From positions 4,402,001 to 4,466,000 of the forward strand of contig NZ_CP107930.1 in the NCBI RefSeq assembly GCF_036021035.1: a stretch of 64,000 nt of DNA. Direction: 5' to 3'. Made by a program: the position numbers and the translations under genes. The notes under the pieces were generated by a model, which was not told where the DNA came from, did no database searches, and saw only the letters and a list, made by a program, of their open reading frames with translations. The DNA comes from Kineococcus sp. NBC_00420 (GTDB taxonomy: Bacteria; Actinomycetota; Actinomycetes; Actinomycetales; Kineococcaceae). This document shows, piece after piece, positions 54,144-63,985 of this stretch. The number at the start of each line of letters is the position of its first letter. The stretch's first letter is position 1.

Positions 54144-54149
54144 TAGCAT
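54144..54149 (+). promoter_or_regulatory. -10 element of tig
   Basis: TAGCAT, giving a leader of about 80 bases before the tig GTG; AGGAG is 8-12 bases before the start. Confidence 0.4.
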
Positions 54150-54235
54150 TCCGCGGTGCGCCGGGGCTGCCCGGCGTGCCGCACGCCTGACCACGACCTC
54201 CGCAGGACGCGGAGAGATCCCAGGAGAACCCCGCT

Positions 54236-55642
54236 GTGAAGAGCGACGTCGAGACCCTCAACGCGACCCGGGTGAAGTTCACCGTCGAGGTCGGCTACGA
54301 CGAGCTGAAGCCCAGTCTCGACAAGGCCTACAAGACCATCGGCGGTCAGGTCCAGGTGCCGGGCTTCCGCAAGGGCAAGGTCCCCGCGCGCGTCATCGAC
54401 CAGCGCGTCGGCCGCGGTGTCGTGCTCGAGGAAGCCGTCAACGACGCCCTGCCGAAGTTCTACCAGCAGGCCGTCGAGGCCTCGGACTTCCTGCCGCTGG
54501 GCCAGCCCACCGTGGACGTCACCCAGGCCCCCGACGTCAAGGACGGCGGTGACCTCAAGTTCTCCGTCGAGGTCGACGTGCGCCCGACGATCGAGCTGCC
54601 CGACCTCTCCACGATCACCGTCACGGTCGACGACCTCGAGGTCCCGGCCGAGGAGGTCGAGACCCGTCTCACCTCGCTGCGCGAGCGCTTCGGCACCCTC
54701 ACCGGCGTCGACCGCGCGGCCGCCGACGGCGACTTCGTCTCCATCGACCTGCACGCCGAGATCGACGGCGAGGAGATCGAGACCGCCAAGGGCATCAGCT
54801 ACCGCATCGGTCAGGGCAACATGATCGAGGGCCTGGACGAGGCGCTGACCGGCGTCGCGGCCGAGGGCACCGTGACCTTCTCCGCCCCCCTCGCCGGAGG
54901 CGAGCGCAAGGGCGAGGACGCCTCCATCACCGTGACCGTGCAGTCGGTCAAGGAGCGCGTGCTGCCCGAGGCGGACGACGACTTCGCCCAGCTGGCGAGC
55001 GAGTTCGACACGCTCGAGGAGCTCAACGCCGACCTGCTCAACCAGGTCGAGCAGGCCAAGAAGTTCGAGCAGGGTCTCCAGGCCCGCGACAAGGTCCTCG
55101 AGAAGCTCCTCGAGACCGTCGAGGTCCCGGTCCCCGAGTCCCTCGTCGAGGCCGAGATCCACGCCCACCTCGAACGCGAGAGCCGTCTCGAGGACGCCGA
55201 GCACCGCGCCGAGATCGAGGACTCCACCCGTCAGGCGATCCGCAGCCAGCTGCTGCTGGACGCCCTCGCCGACGCCGAGGAGATCGGTGTCGACCAGGGC
55301 GAGCTGATCGAGTACCTCGTCGGCCAGGCGCAGCAGTACGGCATGGAGCCCCAGCAGTTCGTCCAGATGGTCGACGGTGCCGGCCAGGTGCCCGCCATGG
55401 TTTCCGAGGTCCGTCGCCGCAAGGCGCTGGCCGTCGCCATGGAGAAGGCCACCGTGACCGACGCCTCCGGCAACGCCGTGGACCTCGAGGAGCTCGTGGG
55501 CGGCGACGACGACGAGGACGGTGCGGAAGCCCTCGAGTCCGGCAGCGAGTCCACCGACGAGGCCGGCCAGACCGTCGACCCGACCGGTGAGGACGAGCAG
55601 GCCGCCGCCGGGGAGACCGCGGAAGAGCCCTCGAAGAGCTGA
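54236..55642 (+). CDS. tig: Trigger factor
   Basis: A 468-residue ribosome-bound chaperone: N-terminal ribosome-binding domain with the signature GFRKGKVPARVIDQR, a central peptidyl-prolyl isomerase domain (ADGDFVSIDLHAEIDG) and a helical C-terminus (~250-420). An acidic tail rich in Asp, Glu and Ala ends it, common in actinobacteria. It folds nascent chains. It lies just upstream of clpP1-clpP2-clpX, the classical order. Confidence 0.97.
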   Translation: MKSDVETLNATRVKFTVEVGYDELKPSLDKAYKTIGGQVQVPGFRKGKVPARVIDQRVGRGVVLEEAVNDALPKFYQQAVEASDFLPLGQPTVDVTQAPDVKDGGDLKFSVEVDVRPTIELPDLSTITVTVDDLEVPAEEVETRLTSLRERFGTLTGVDRAAADGDFVSIDLHAEIDGEEIETAKGISYRIGQGNMIEGLDEALTGVAAEGTVTFSAPLAGGERKGEDASITVTVQSVKERVLPEADDDFAQLASEFDTLEELNADLLNQVEQAKKFEQGLQARDKVLEKLLETVEVPVPESLVEAEIHAHLERESRLEDAEHRAEIEDSTRQAIRSQLLLDALADAEEIGVDQGELIEYLVGQAQQYGMEPQQFVQMVDGAGQVPAMVSEVRRRKALAVAMEKATVTDASGNAVDLEELVGGDDDEDGAEALESGSESTDEAGQTVDPTGEDEQAAAGETAEEPSKS

Positions 55643-55649
55643 TCCCCGC

Positions 55650-55697
55650 CGCTGTCGGCGCGCTGTTCCCGGACCCGGGATCAGTGCGCCGACAGCG
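55650..55697 (+). terminator. Terminator of tig
   Basis: Perfect 12-base arms (55650-55661 and 55686-55697) around a 24-base loop, followed by AAAAGGG. It separates tig from the clpP operon. Confidence 0.75.
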
Positions 55698-55738
55698 AAA
55701 AGGGCCCCGCCCCGACATGGTCGTCGGGGGCTGCGCGT

Positions 55739-55831
55739 TAGGGTCGATCGAGATCGGCGGAGCATCCGCCGAACCCTCCCGGACCAGGTCCGGGGTGGGT
55801 GGTCGATGCCAGGAGAGGGCCAGGGAACAGC
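55739..55831 (+). promoter_or_regulatory. Promoter and structured leader of clpP1-clpP2
   Basis: TAGGGT (55739-55744) is the best -10. The leader of about 80 bases contains two short hairpins: CGGCGGA/TCCGCCG and CCGGAC/GTCCGG. I see no clear match to a named regulator site. Confidence 0.45.
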
Positions 55832-56473
55832 GTGAGCGAGATCTTGAGCGCACCGGGACTGGTGACGCCGCAGCAGGCTCGAACGGGTACGCCGGGAGCG
55901 GGCCTGGACGACAACGTCTACCAGCGACTCCTGCAGCAGCGGATCATCTGGCTCGGGACCGAGGTCCGGGACGACATGGCCAACGCCATCTGCGCGCAGC
56001 TGCTGCTGCTGGCCGCCGAGGACCCCGACGCGGACATCTTCATGTACATCAACTCGCCCGGCGGATCGGTCTCCGCGGGCATGTCGATCTACGACACCAT
56101 GCAGTACATCAAGCCGGACGTGGCGACGATCGCGACCGGCATGGCGGCCTCGATGGGGCAGTTCCTGCTCGCCGCGGGTGCGGCCGGCAAGCGTTCCGCC
56201 CTGCCGCACGCGAAGATCATGATGCACCAGCCGCTGGGTGGCCTCGGTGGTTCCGCCAGCGACATCAAGATCCTGGCCGAGCAGATCATCGCCACGAAGA
56301 AGCAGATGGCCGAGCTCATCGCGCACCACTCGGGCCAGACCTTCGAGACGATCACCCGCGACTCCGACCGGGACCGCTGGTTCTCCGCGCAGGAGGCCAA
56401 GGACTACGGGCTCATCGACCACGTCGTCGGTCACACGAGCGAGGTCACGGGCGGTGGCGGCACCGATGCGTGA
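55832..56473 (+). CDS. clpP1: ATP-dependent Clp protease proteolytic subunit 1
   Basis: A 213-residue ClpP with the active-site Ser in GMAASMGQF, His in MMHQPLGG and Asp in the C-terminal third. [12 protein letters not shown] is the oxyanion segment. Actinobacterial ClpP1 pairs with ClpP2 in a mixed 14-mer driven by ClpX or ClpC. GTG 55832 (VSEILSAPG) fits the length of homologues, though the ribosome site is weak. Confidence 0.95.
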   Translation: MSEILSAPGLVTPQQARTGTPGAGLDDNVYQRLLQQRIIWLGTEVRDDMANAICAQLLLLAAEDPDADIFMYINSPGGSVSAGMSIYDTMQYIKPDVATIATGMAASMGQFLLAAGAAGKRSALPHAKIMMHQPLGGLGGSASDIKILAEQIIATKKQMAELIAHHSGQTFETITRDSDRDRWFSAQEAKDYGLIDHVVGHTSEVTGGGGTDA

Positions 56474-57143
56474 GCCTCTTCGTCCTCCGTTCGACGCCCA
56501 GATGGGAGACCGCCCGATGATGAACCCCCAAGCGCGCTACGTGCTGCCGCAGTTCGAGGAGCGCACGTCCTACGGGATGAAGCGCTCGGACCCGTACACC
56601 AAGCTCTTCGAGGACCGCATCATCTTCCTCGGCGTGCAGGTGGACGACGCCTCGGCGGACGACATCATCGCCCAGCTCATCGTCCTGGAGTCCCAGGACA
56701 CCGAGCGCGACATCATCATGTACATCAACTCCCCGGGTGGGTCCTTCACGGCCCTCACGGCGATCTACGACACCATGCAGTACATCCGTCCGGACATCCA
56801 GACGTACTGCATGGGTCAGGCCGCCTCGGCCGCGGCCGTCCTGCTCGGCGCCGGTGCGCCGGGGAAGCGGTTCGCGCTGCCGAACTCGCGCATCCTCATC
56901 CACCAGCCGGCGATGGCCGGTGGCGACTACGGCCAGGCCTCCGACCTGGAGATCCAGGCCAACGAGATCCTGCGCATGCGGTCCTGGCTGGAGAGCACGC
57001 TCGCCTTCCACTCCAACCGCACCGCCGACCAGGTGCGCGAGGACATCGAGCGCGACAAGTTCCTCACCGCCAAGGAGGCCGTCGAGTACGGCCTCATCGA
57101 CGAGGTGCTCCAGAGCCGCAAGGCGTCGGCCCCCTCGCTCTGA
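56466..57143 (+). CDS. clpP2: ATP-dependent Clp protease proteolytic subunit 2
   Basis: A ClpP with Ser in [11 protein letters not shown], His in ILIHQPAM and [14 protein letters not shown] 56466 overlaps the clpP1 stop by 8 bases (225 residues). The internal ATG at 56517 has a better ribosome site (GGGAG) and begins [13 protein letters not shown], so a 208-residue form may be the real product. It forms the second ring of ClpP1P2. Confidence 0.94.
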   Translation: MREPLRPPFDAQMGDRPMMNPQARYVLPQFEERTSYGMKRSDPYTKLFEDRIIFLGVQVDDASADDIIAQLIVLESQDTERDIIMYINSPGGSFTALTAIYDTMQYIRPDIQTYCMGQAASAAAVLLGAGAPGKRFALPNSRILIHQPAMAGGDYGQASDLEIQANEILRMRSWLESTLAFHSNRTADQVREDIERDKFLTAKEAVEYGLIDEVLQSRKASAPSL

Positions 57144-57155
57144 GCACGGAACGTC

Positions 57156-57179
57156 ACTCGCGCGCAGCAATGCGCGAGT
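57156..57179. terminator. Hairpin after clpP2
   Basis: ACTCGCGC (57156-57163), eight bases, GCGCGAGT (57172-57179), 12 bases after the clpP2 stop. A probable terminator, or an attenuating hairpin before clpX. Confidence 0.55.
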
Positions 57180-57261
57180 CGTAGGCGCGCACCCGGGGGG
57201 CCGGTCTGGCACCGTGTCCCCCGGAGGCGTCTAATGAGTCGGGCGAGGGGTACCCGGCAGG

Positions 57262-57267
57262 TAGCGT
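57262..57267 (+). promoter_or_regulatory. -10 element of clpX
   Basis: TAGCGT, giving a leader of about 75 bases; AGGAGAGGAAG precedes the GTG at 57346. Confidence 0.4.
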
Positions 57268-57345
57268 GGTCAGCACGCGACGCGTCCGGTCCGCTCGGCG
57301 GCCTCCGGGTCGTGGGTCCAGCAGCACGAGGAGAGGAAGCCGTCG

Positions 57346-58638
<1,293 letters not shown>

Positions 58639-58653
58639 CCCCAGGACGACTAA

Positions 58654-58683
58654 GGCCCCGCACCTCCTTCGAGGTGCGGGGCC
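58654..58683 (+). terminator. Terminator of clpX
   Basis: Perfect 13-base arms (58654-58666 and 58671-58683) with a CTTC loop, followed by GTTCTCGTT. Confidence 0.92.
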
Positions 58684-58692
58684 GTTCTCGTT

Positions 58693-58737
58693 CCCACCCG
58701 TGATCTCGCCTGGAGTCCCAGCGGGATCACGGGTGGG
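58693..58737 (-). terminator. Terminator of the MarR-MFS-YceI operon
   Basis: Perfect 13-base arms (58693-58705 and 58725-58737), 6 bases after the YceI stop on the minus strand. It stands back-to-back with the clpX terminator. Confidence 0.85.
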
Positions 58738-58743
58738 TGAGGG

Positions 58744-59607
58744 TCACTGCTGGAGGACGGCCTCGACGTCGATCGCGACCTTGAGCGTGGTCCCGAAGAC
58801 GGCGACACCGATGCCGACGGCCTGGTTCCAGTTCATCTTGAAGTCGTCGCGGTGCAGCTCGGCCGTGGCCGAGAACGCAGCCCGGGTGCCACCCCACGGG
58901 TCGGGACCGCTGCCGGAGTAGGACAGCTGCAGCTGCACGGGCCGGGTGGTGGCCAGCAGGGTCAGGTCCCCGGCGAGGACCCACCCGTCGGCTCCGCGCT
59001 GCAGACCCGTCGCCCGGAACGACAACGTCGGGAACTCCGTGGTGTTGAGGAAGTCCGCCGAGCGCAGGTGCTCGTCGCGCTGGGTGTTGCCGGTGTCGAT
59101 CGAGGTCGCGTCGATCTCGACCTCGACGCGGGAACGGGTGACGTCCTCGGGGACGGTGATCACCCCGGAGAAGCTGGTGAAGCGTCCCGTGACCGCCGAG
59201 AGTCCCAGGTGGTGGGCGCGCGCGGAGATCGTCGAGTGCGTGACGTCGATCGCCCAGATCCCGGGCGGGGGGACGTCGCTGCCGCCCTGACGGCGCAGAC
59301 GAACCTCCCCGACGTGCCAGGCCCCGTCGGCCGGGACGACGACGGTCGTGGCCCGCGGCTCGTGGGCCGGGGCCGCGACGAGCATCGTCGCGGCCCCCGC
59401 CGGGACGCCGTCGAGGGAGAAGACCCCGTCGCCGGCGGTCACGGCCCGGGCCACCTGGGCCCCGTCGGCGCCGAGCAGCGTGACCGAGGCGCCGGTGACG
59501 GGCCACCCCTCACGGGTCAGCACCTTCCCCTCGCCGGTGACGCCCGCGCCGGCCTGCGCGCCGACGTTCCGGTCGGCGCGCAGGTCGGTCTCGCGGTCGG
59601 GACTCAC
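58744..59607 (-). CDS. YceI protein with N-terminal carboxypeptidase-regulatory-like domain
   Basis: A 287-residue protein. Residues ~22-107 form a CarboxypepD_reg-like beta domain (GKVLTREGWPVTGASVTLLG ... GDGVFSLDGVPAG). Residues ~113-287 form a YceI domain (GIWAIDVTHSTISARAHHLG, SGVITVPED, LNTTEFPTLSFRATG), a lipocalin-like barrel that binds isoprenoid or amide lipids. No signal peptide, unlike many YceI proteins. GTG 59607 overlaps the MFS stop, so it is coupled to a transporter carrying three copies of the same beta domain. Confidence 0.85.
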   Translation of the reverse strand: MSPDRETDLRADRNVGAQAGAGVTGEGKVLTREGWPVTGASVTLLGADGAQVARAVTAGDGVFSLDGVPAGAATMLVAAPAHEPRATTVVVPADGAWHVGEVRLRRQGGSDVPPPGIWAIDVTHSTISARAHHLGLSAVTGRFTSFSGVITVPEDVTRSRVEVEIDATSIDTGNTQRDEHLRSADFLNTTEFPTLSFRATGLQRGADGWVLAGDLTLLATTRPVQLQLSYSGSGPDPWGGTRAAFSATAELHRDDFKMNWNQAVGIGVAVFGTTLKVAIDVEAVLQQ

Positions 59608-62243
59608 CGCTGGTCGCCGATCTGGGAGTTCGTCTCGAAGCGGGTCAGGTCCAGCGTGGTGCCGGCCTGGCCGGAGCCCAGGGTCAGCTGGGCGGCGGAG
59701 ACGGTGTCCTCCTCGATGTCGACGGCCGTGGCCACCGGAGCGAACCCGGCGGCGGTGAGCGTGTAGTGCCCGCCCGCCAGGTCCTCGAAGGAGTAGCTGC
59801 CGTCGGTGCCGGTGACGACGGAGCCGACGACCTCACCGGAGGAGTCGACGAGGGTCACGGACGCCTCGCGGACGACACGGCCGTCGCTCGCGGCGACGAC
59901 GGTGCCGGTGAGGCGGCCGCCGCCGGTGAGGACGAGGTCGCAGGCCAGGGCGCCGGAGTCGGGGACCTCGACGCTGCGGGCCAGCGGACGGTGCGACTCG
60001 TTCTGCGCAGTCAGCACGTAACTGCCGCCCATGAGCTGGTCGAAGGCGTAGCCGCCGCCACCGTCGGTGCGGGTGGAGCCGACGACCTCGCCGGTCACGT
60101 CGGTCAGGGTGACGAGCGCGCCCTGGACCCCGTGGTGGTTGCCGGAGTCGACGCCGTCGTGGATCTCGTGAGCCAGGACCCGGCCGGTGATGGCCGAGCG
60201 ACCGGAGAGCACCACGTCGCGGGTGACGGAGGTGTCACCGATCCCGACGAGGGTCGCCGAGGGGGCCACGTGGGCCGCCGCGACGATCAGCAGGTAGGTC
60301 CCGCCGGTCGGCAGCGCGAGGCGGTAGGTGCCGTCCTCGCGGGTCGAGGTGCGGGCGACCTGCTGGCCGGACTGGTCGGCGAGGGTCACGACGGCACCCG
60401 GCAGCGGACGCCGGTCGTGGTGGCGGACGGAACCGGACAGCGAGAGTCCGGTGTCGGTGCGGGTGGACTGAGCGGACACGCCCGTCGTCTCCTCCCGGTC
60501 GTGGTGCGCGACACCGTTGAGCGTTGCGGCGGCACCGTTCACGGACCCGTTCACCGAGCCGTTCAACGGAGCGCCGTGCGCGGCACCGTTCACCGAGCTG
60601 TCGTGCGAACCCTCGACCGCAGCGTGCCCGGCCGGGGAGTCCTGGACCGCCGCGGGAGCGGTGGTCGCCACCTGGGCATCCTGTCCGGTCTCCTCGCCGC
60701 CGCGCAACGCCCGCTCCTTGAAGAAGAACGTGATGACGAAGGCGAAGAGGGCGAACGGGGCCGCGATGAGGAAGACCTCGGCGATCGAGGAGCCGTAGGC
60801 GGCCTGGACGATGCCGCGGACGGGCTCGGGGATCGTGGCCAGGTCCGGCACCCCGGTGCTGGAACCGAGCGAGCGAGCCGCTGCGGCGGGGTCGATGCCG
60901 GCGGAGCGCAGGCCCGAGGTCAGGTGGCTGGTCACGCGGTGGCCGAGGACGGCACCGAGGGCCGAGACGCCGATGGCGCCGCCGAGGCTGCGGGCGAAGG
61001 CCACGAAGGACGACGCGGAGCCGAGGTCACGGGGTTCGACGACGTTCTGGACCGCCAGCACGAGGTTCTGCATCATCATGCCGACGCCGAGGCCGACGAG
61101 GGCCATGTACGGCGCGACGACCCAGTAGTTGGTGTCGTACTCGATGGTGCCCATGAGGCCGAGACCGACGGTGAGGAGCAGGCCGCCCACGACGAGCCAG
61201 CTCTTCCAGCGTCCGGTCTTGGTGATGAACCGGCCGGCGATGGTCGAGGACAGGAAGAGCCCGATGATCATCGGGATGGTCATGATCCCGGCCTTGGTCG
61301 GGCTGTCGCCCCGGGCGAGCTGGAAGTACTGGCCGAGGAAGATCGTGGCGGCGAACAGGGCGACACCGACGAAGAGGCTCGCGGCGGCGGAGAGGGCGAT
61401 CGTCGGGTTGCGGAAGAACTTCAACGGGACGATCGGTTCCTTGGCGCGGTGCTCCGCCAGGACGGCGAGGCCCAGGAAGACGACACCCCCGGCGACCAGG
61501 GCGACGGTCCACCAGGAGCCCCAGGCGAACTCGGTGCCGGCGAGGGAGACCCAGACGAGCAGCGCGGAGATGCCGGCGGCGAGGAGGAAGGCGCCGAGGT
61601 AGTCGATGGAGACGGCGCGCTTGGCCTGCGGGGGCAGCTTCAGCTTGAACTGGAGCACGAAGAAGGCGATGACGGCGAAGGGGACACCGACGTAGAAGCA
61701 CCAGTGCCAGGTCAGGTGCTGGGTGAGGACCCCGCCGATCAGCGGGCCCCCGACGGTGGCGAGGGCGAAGGTCGCGCCGAGGTAGCCGGAGTACCGACCG
61801 CGTTCCCGGGGGCTGACCATCGACGCCAGCACGACCTGGGTGAGGGCGAGCAGACCGCCACCGCCGATGCCCTGGAAGACGCGCAGCGTGATGAGCATGC
61901 CCATGTTGGTGGACAGACCCGCGACGACCGAGGCGATCACGTAGATGATCAGCGCCGTCTGCACGAGCAGCTTCTTGGAGAACAGGTCCGAGAGCTTGCC
62001 CCAGATGGGGGTGGAGATCGTCGTCGCGAGCAGCGCGGCGGTGACGACCCAGGTGTAGCCGGACTCCGTGCCGTGGAGGTCGTTGACGATGGTCGGGAGG
62101 GCGTTCGAGACGACCGTCGAGGACAGGATCGCCACGAACATCCCGAGGAGCAGGCCGGACAGCGCCTCGAGGACCTCCTTGTGGGACATCTTCGGCGCGT
62201 CACTGTCGGAGTGCGTCAGGTGGGTGGGTGTCGTGGTGCTCAT
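59604..62243 (-). CDS. MFS (DHA2/EmrB-QacA) exporter fused to three CarboxypepD_reg-like domains
   Basis: An 879-residue fusion. Residues ~25-510 are a 14-helix drug:H+ antiporter (motif A GKLSDLFSKK; motif C GGPLIGGVL). Residues ~513-600 are a flexible linker rich in Asn-Gly. Then come three repeats (~600-680, 683-775, 777-857), each ending in a [GD]G-x-Y-x-[LF] ... GG-x-Y-x-L signature. With 14 helices both ends are cytoplasmic, so these domains should face the cytosol, unusual for this fold. ATG 62243 overlaps the MarR stop. Likely exports a hydrophobic compound under MarR control. Confidence 0.88.
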   Translation of the reverse strand: MSTTTPTHLTHSDSDAPKMSHKEVLEALSGLLLGMFVAILSSTVVSNALPTIVNDLHGTESGYTWVVTAALLATTISTPIWGKLSDLFSKKLLVQTALIIYVIASVVAGLSTNMGMLITLRVFQGIGGGGLLALTQVVLASMVSPRERGRYSGYLGATFALATVGGPLIGGVLTQHLTWHWCFYVGVPFAVIAFFVLQFKLKLPPQAKRAVSIDYLGAFLLAAGISALLVWVSLAGTEFAWGSWWTVALVAGGVVFLGLAVLAEHRAKEPIVPLKFFRNPTIALSAAASLFVGVALFAATIFLGQYFQLARGDSPTKAGIMTIPMIIGLFLSSTIAGRFITKTGRWKSWLVVGGLLLTVGLGLMGTIEYDTNYWVVAPYMALVGLGVGMMMQNLVLAVQNVVEPRDLGSASSFVAFARSLGGAIGVSALGAVLGHRVTSHLTSGLRSAGIDPAAAARSLGSSTGVPDLATIPEPVRGIVQAAYGSSIAEVFLIAAPFALFAFVITFFFKERALRGGEETGQDAQVATTAPAAVQDSPAGHAAVEGSHDSSVNGAAHGAPLNGSVNGSVNGAAATLNGVAHHDREETTGVSAQSTRTDTGLSLSGSVRHHDRRPLPGAVVTLADQSGQQVARTSTREDGTYRLALPTGGTYLLIVAAAHVAPSATLVGIGDTSVTRDVVLSGRSAITGRVLAHEIHDGVDSGNHHGVQGALVTLTDVTGEVVGSTRTDGGGGYAFDQLMGGSYVLTAQNESHRPLARSVEVPDSGALACDLVLTGGGRLTGTVVAASDGRVVREASVTLVDSSGEVVGSVVTGTDGSYSFEDLAGGHYTLTAAGFAPVATAVDIEEDTVSAAQLTLGSGQAGTTLDLTRFETNSQIGDQR

Positions 62244-62740
62244 GCGTTCGCCTGCAACTCTTTCTCCCGCTCTGGAAGGAGCTCGGTGTTCTCCGGCGAC
62301 GCTGCCGCTGACGTGGTGACCGCGCAACCTGCGGTGGCGGTCGTGGCGAGTTTCCCGAGGAGCCGGGTGAGGTCGCCGACCTCGTGGTCGGGCCAGTCGT
62401 CGAGGCGCTCGACGAGCTTGCCGACGATGGCCCGGCGGTGGTGGCGGAGTTCCTCGACACCCTCGGCGCTGACGGTCAGCCGCTGCGAGCGGCCGTCGTC
62501 GGGGTCGGGGGCGGAGTCGAGGAACCCTTTCTGCCGCAGGTGGGTCACCTGTCGGCTGACGGTGGAGAGGTCGAGCGAGAGGTGCTCGGCGACCTCGCTG
62601 ATGCGCAGGGAACCCCGCTGGTGCACGACGGCCAGCGTCGCGATCGCGGGGGTGTTCAGCGTGCCGACGAGCGTGCGGCGTGCGCGGAGCAGGTCCGGGA
62701 ACACGTCGACGAGCGCGGCACACGCGTGAGGTGTGGCCAT
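62240..62740 (-). CDS. MarR-family regulator of the MFS-YceI operon
   Basis: A 166-residue winged-helix protein (LRISEVAEHLSLDLSTVSRQ; GFLDSAPDPDDGRSQRLTVS). It is the first gene of the operon and overlaps the MFS start by 4 bases, the standard layout of a drug-responsive self-repressor. ATG 62740 was chosen since upstream codons run into the operator. The palindrome at 62790-62806 overlapping the -35 is its likely site. Confidence 0.9.
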   Translation of the reverse strand: MATPHACAALVDVFPDLLRARRTLVGTLNTPAIATLAVVHQRGSLRISEVAEHLSLDLSTVSRQVTHLRQKGFLDSAPDPDDGRSQRLTVSAEGVEELRHHRRAIVGKLVERLDDWPDHEVGDLTRLLGKLATTATAGCAVTTSAAASPENTELLPEREKELQANA

Positions 62741-62774
62741 GTCGACCTTCAAGCTCGGTTGGTGTGTGCAAGCA

Positions 62775-62806
62775 ACGATATGCCCGGATGGTTGCAGCAT
62801 GCAACC
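62775..62806 (-). promoter_or_regulatory. Promoter and MarR operator
   Basis: On the minus strand TTGCAT (62799-62804), 18 bases, TATCGT (62775-62780). The palindrome GGTTGC-N5-GCAACC (62790-62806) covers the -35. A second GTTGCTTGC-like half-site lies near the start point. Confidence 0.7.
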
Positions 62807-62846
62807 CCGAGGTCCCCCAGGAGTCGTCGTCGAGGGGGAGGGAAGG

Positions 62847-63275
62847 TCAGATCAGGGCGTTGAGGCGGCCGAGGAGGGTGGCGAGCTCGGCCATGTCGTC
62901 CTCGGGCCAGCCCTCGAGGCGGGAGTGCAGGCGCTGCCGGCGGGCCGAGCGCGCCGCGTGCACCTTCTCCAGGCCCTCGGGGGAGAGGGTCAGCCGCACG
63001 GCGCGCCCGTCCGTGGGGTCGGCTTCGCGGGTCACCAGCCCGAGGCGTTCGAGGAGCTGGACCTGGCGCGACAGGGTGGGCTTGCCGATCCCGAAGAAGG
63101 TCGCGAGGTCGGAGGGGCGGGTCTCGCCGACGTCGTCGAGGCGGACGAGCAGGCTGTACGCCTCGGGTTCGAGGTCGGGGTGCACGCTGCGCGCGGTCTC
63201 CCGGTTGATCGCGCGTGAACGGCGCAACAGCACGGCGAGTTCGCGTTCCAGTGCTTCGGCAGGGCCCGTGACCAT
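62847..63275 (-). CDS. MarR-family transcriptional regulator
   Basis: A 142-residue winged-helix protein (TRPSDLATFFGIGKPTLSRQ; LVTREADPTDGRAVRLTLS). It resembles the neighbouring MarR in arrangement, suggesting an old duplication. It has its own promoter: TAGGTT lies 6 bases before ATG 63275, a leaderless pattern. No target gene is obvious; the MFS operon downstream is possible. Confidence 0.87.
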   Translation of the reverse strand: MVTGPAEALERELAVLLRRSRAINRETARSVHPDLEPEAYSLLVRLDDVGETRPSDLATFFGIGKPTLSRQVQLLERLGLVTREADPTDGRAVRLTLSPEGLEKVHAARSARRQRLHSRLEGWPEDDMAELATLLGRLNALI

Positions 63276-63341
63276 CCGAGGAACCTACCGGTCCGCGCGG
63301 GGCGGCACGTGCCACGCACCCGACGCGCCGGGCCGGGTGGC

Positions 63342-63399
63342 TTGTCCAGGGCTCTCGGTCCCCGTACTGTCCCCACCGATGCATCGAACCGATGCATCG
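63342..63399 (+). promoter_or_regulatory. Promoter and double palindrome of the PadR gene
   Basis: TTGTCC (63342-63347), 17 bases, TACTGT (63365-63370). Two copies of the self-complementary CGATGCATCG (63377-63386 and 63390-63399) begin at the predicted start point, 13 bases apart. This is a likely autoregulatory operator. Confidence 0.7.
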
Positions 63400-63412
63400 G
63401 AACGGAGAACCT

Positions 63413-63985
63413 GTGGTCCGCAAACGCGGCGACGTCCTGCTCCTCGCGGTCCTGGCGCTGTTGGCCGACGGCCCGCTACACGGCTACGAGGTCCGCAAAC
63501 GTCTCGACCTGCGCCTCGGTGTGTTCCGGGCGCTGTCCTACGGAACGCTCTACCCCGCGTTGCGCGCCCTGCAGGCCGGTGGCTGCATCACCGAGACGAC
63601 CGAGGAACGCATCCCGGGCACCGTCAGCCCGAAGCGGGCGCGCGTCGTCTACGAGATCACCCGCCACGGCAAGGACCGGCTCGGGCAGATGCTCGAGGAG
63701 TCCGGTCCCGACGCGTGGGAGGACGACGCGTTCGGCGTCCACTTCGCCCTCTTCACCCGGGTCGCCCCGCGCACGCGGTTGCGCATCCTCGAAGGCCGCC
63801 GGGCCCGTCTGCTGGAACGCCTCGAGCAGATGAACCGCTCCATCGACCGCACCCAGGCCCAGCTCGACTCCTACGCCCTCGAGGCGCAGCGGCACGGCCT
63901 GGAGACCGTCCGCAGCGAGGTCGACTGGCTCGAACGCCTCATCTCCGCAGAGCACCACCCCGAGAAACCAGAGGAGAACCCCTGA
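63413..63985 (+). CDS. PadR-family transcriptional regulator
   Basis: A 190-residue PadR: winged helix (LLLAVLALLADGPLHGYEVR; SYGTLYPALRALQAGGCI) and a helical C-terminus (RILEGRRARLLERLEQMNRS) for dimerisation. GTG 63413 has GGAG upstream; ATG 63392 lies inside the operator and is less likely. Its stop overlaps the next start (TGATG), so the two are coupled. Confidence 0.88.
   Translation: MVRKRGDVLLLAVLALLADGPLHGYEVRKRLDLRLGVFRALSYGTLYPALRALQAGGCITETTEERIPGTVSPKRARVVYEITRHGKDRLGQMLEESGPDAWEDDAFGVHFALFTRVAPRTRLRILEGRRARLLERLEQMNRSIDRTQAQLDSYALEAQRHGLETVRSEVDWLERLISAEHHPEKPEENP

Noticed and set aside
55650-57345. ClgR-type sites before clpP1 and clpX
   Set aside because: Inverted repeats are present, but none matches the spacing I would require for a ClgR site, so no claim is made.
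59766-62729. 987-codon plus-strand frame over the MFS gene
   Set aside because: Strongly Gly/Asp/Glu/Arg-biased antisense shadow of a well-supported transporter.
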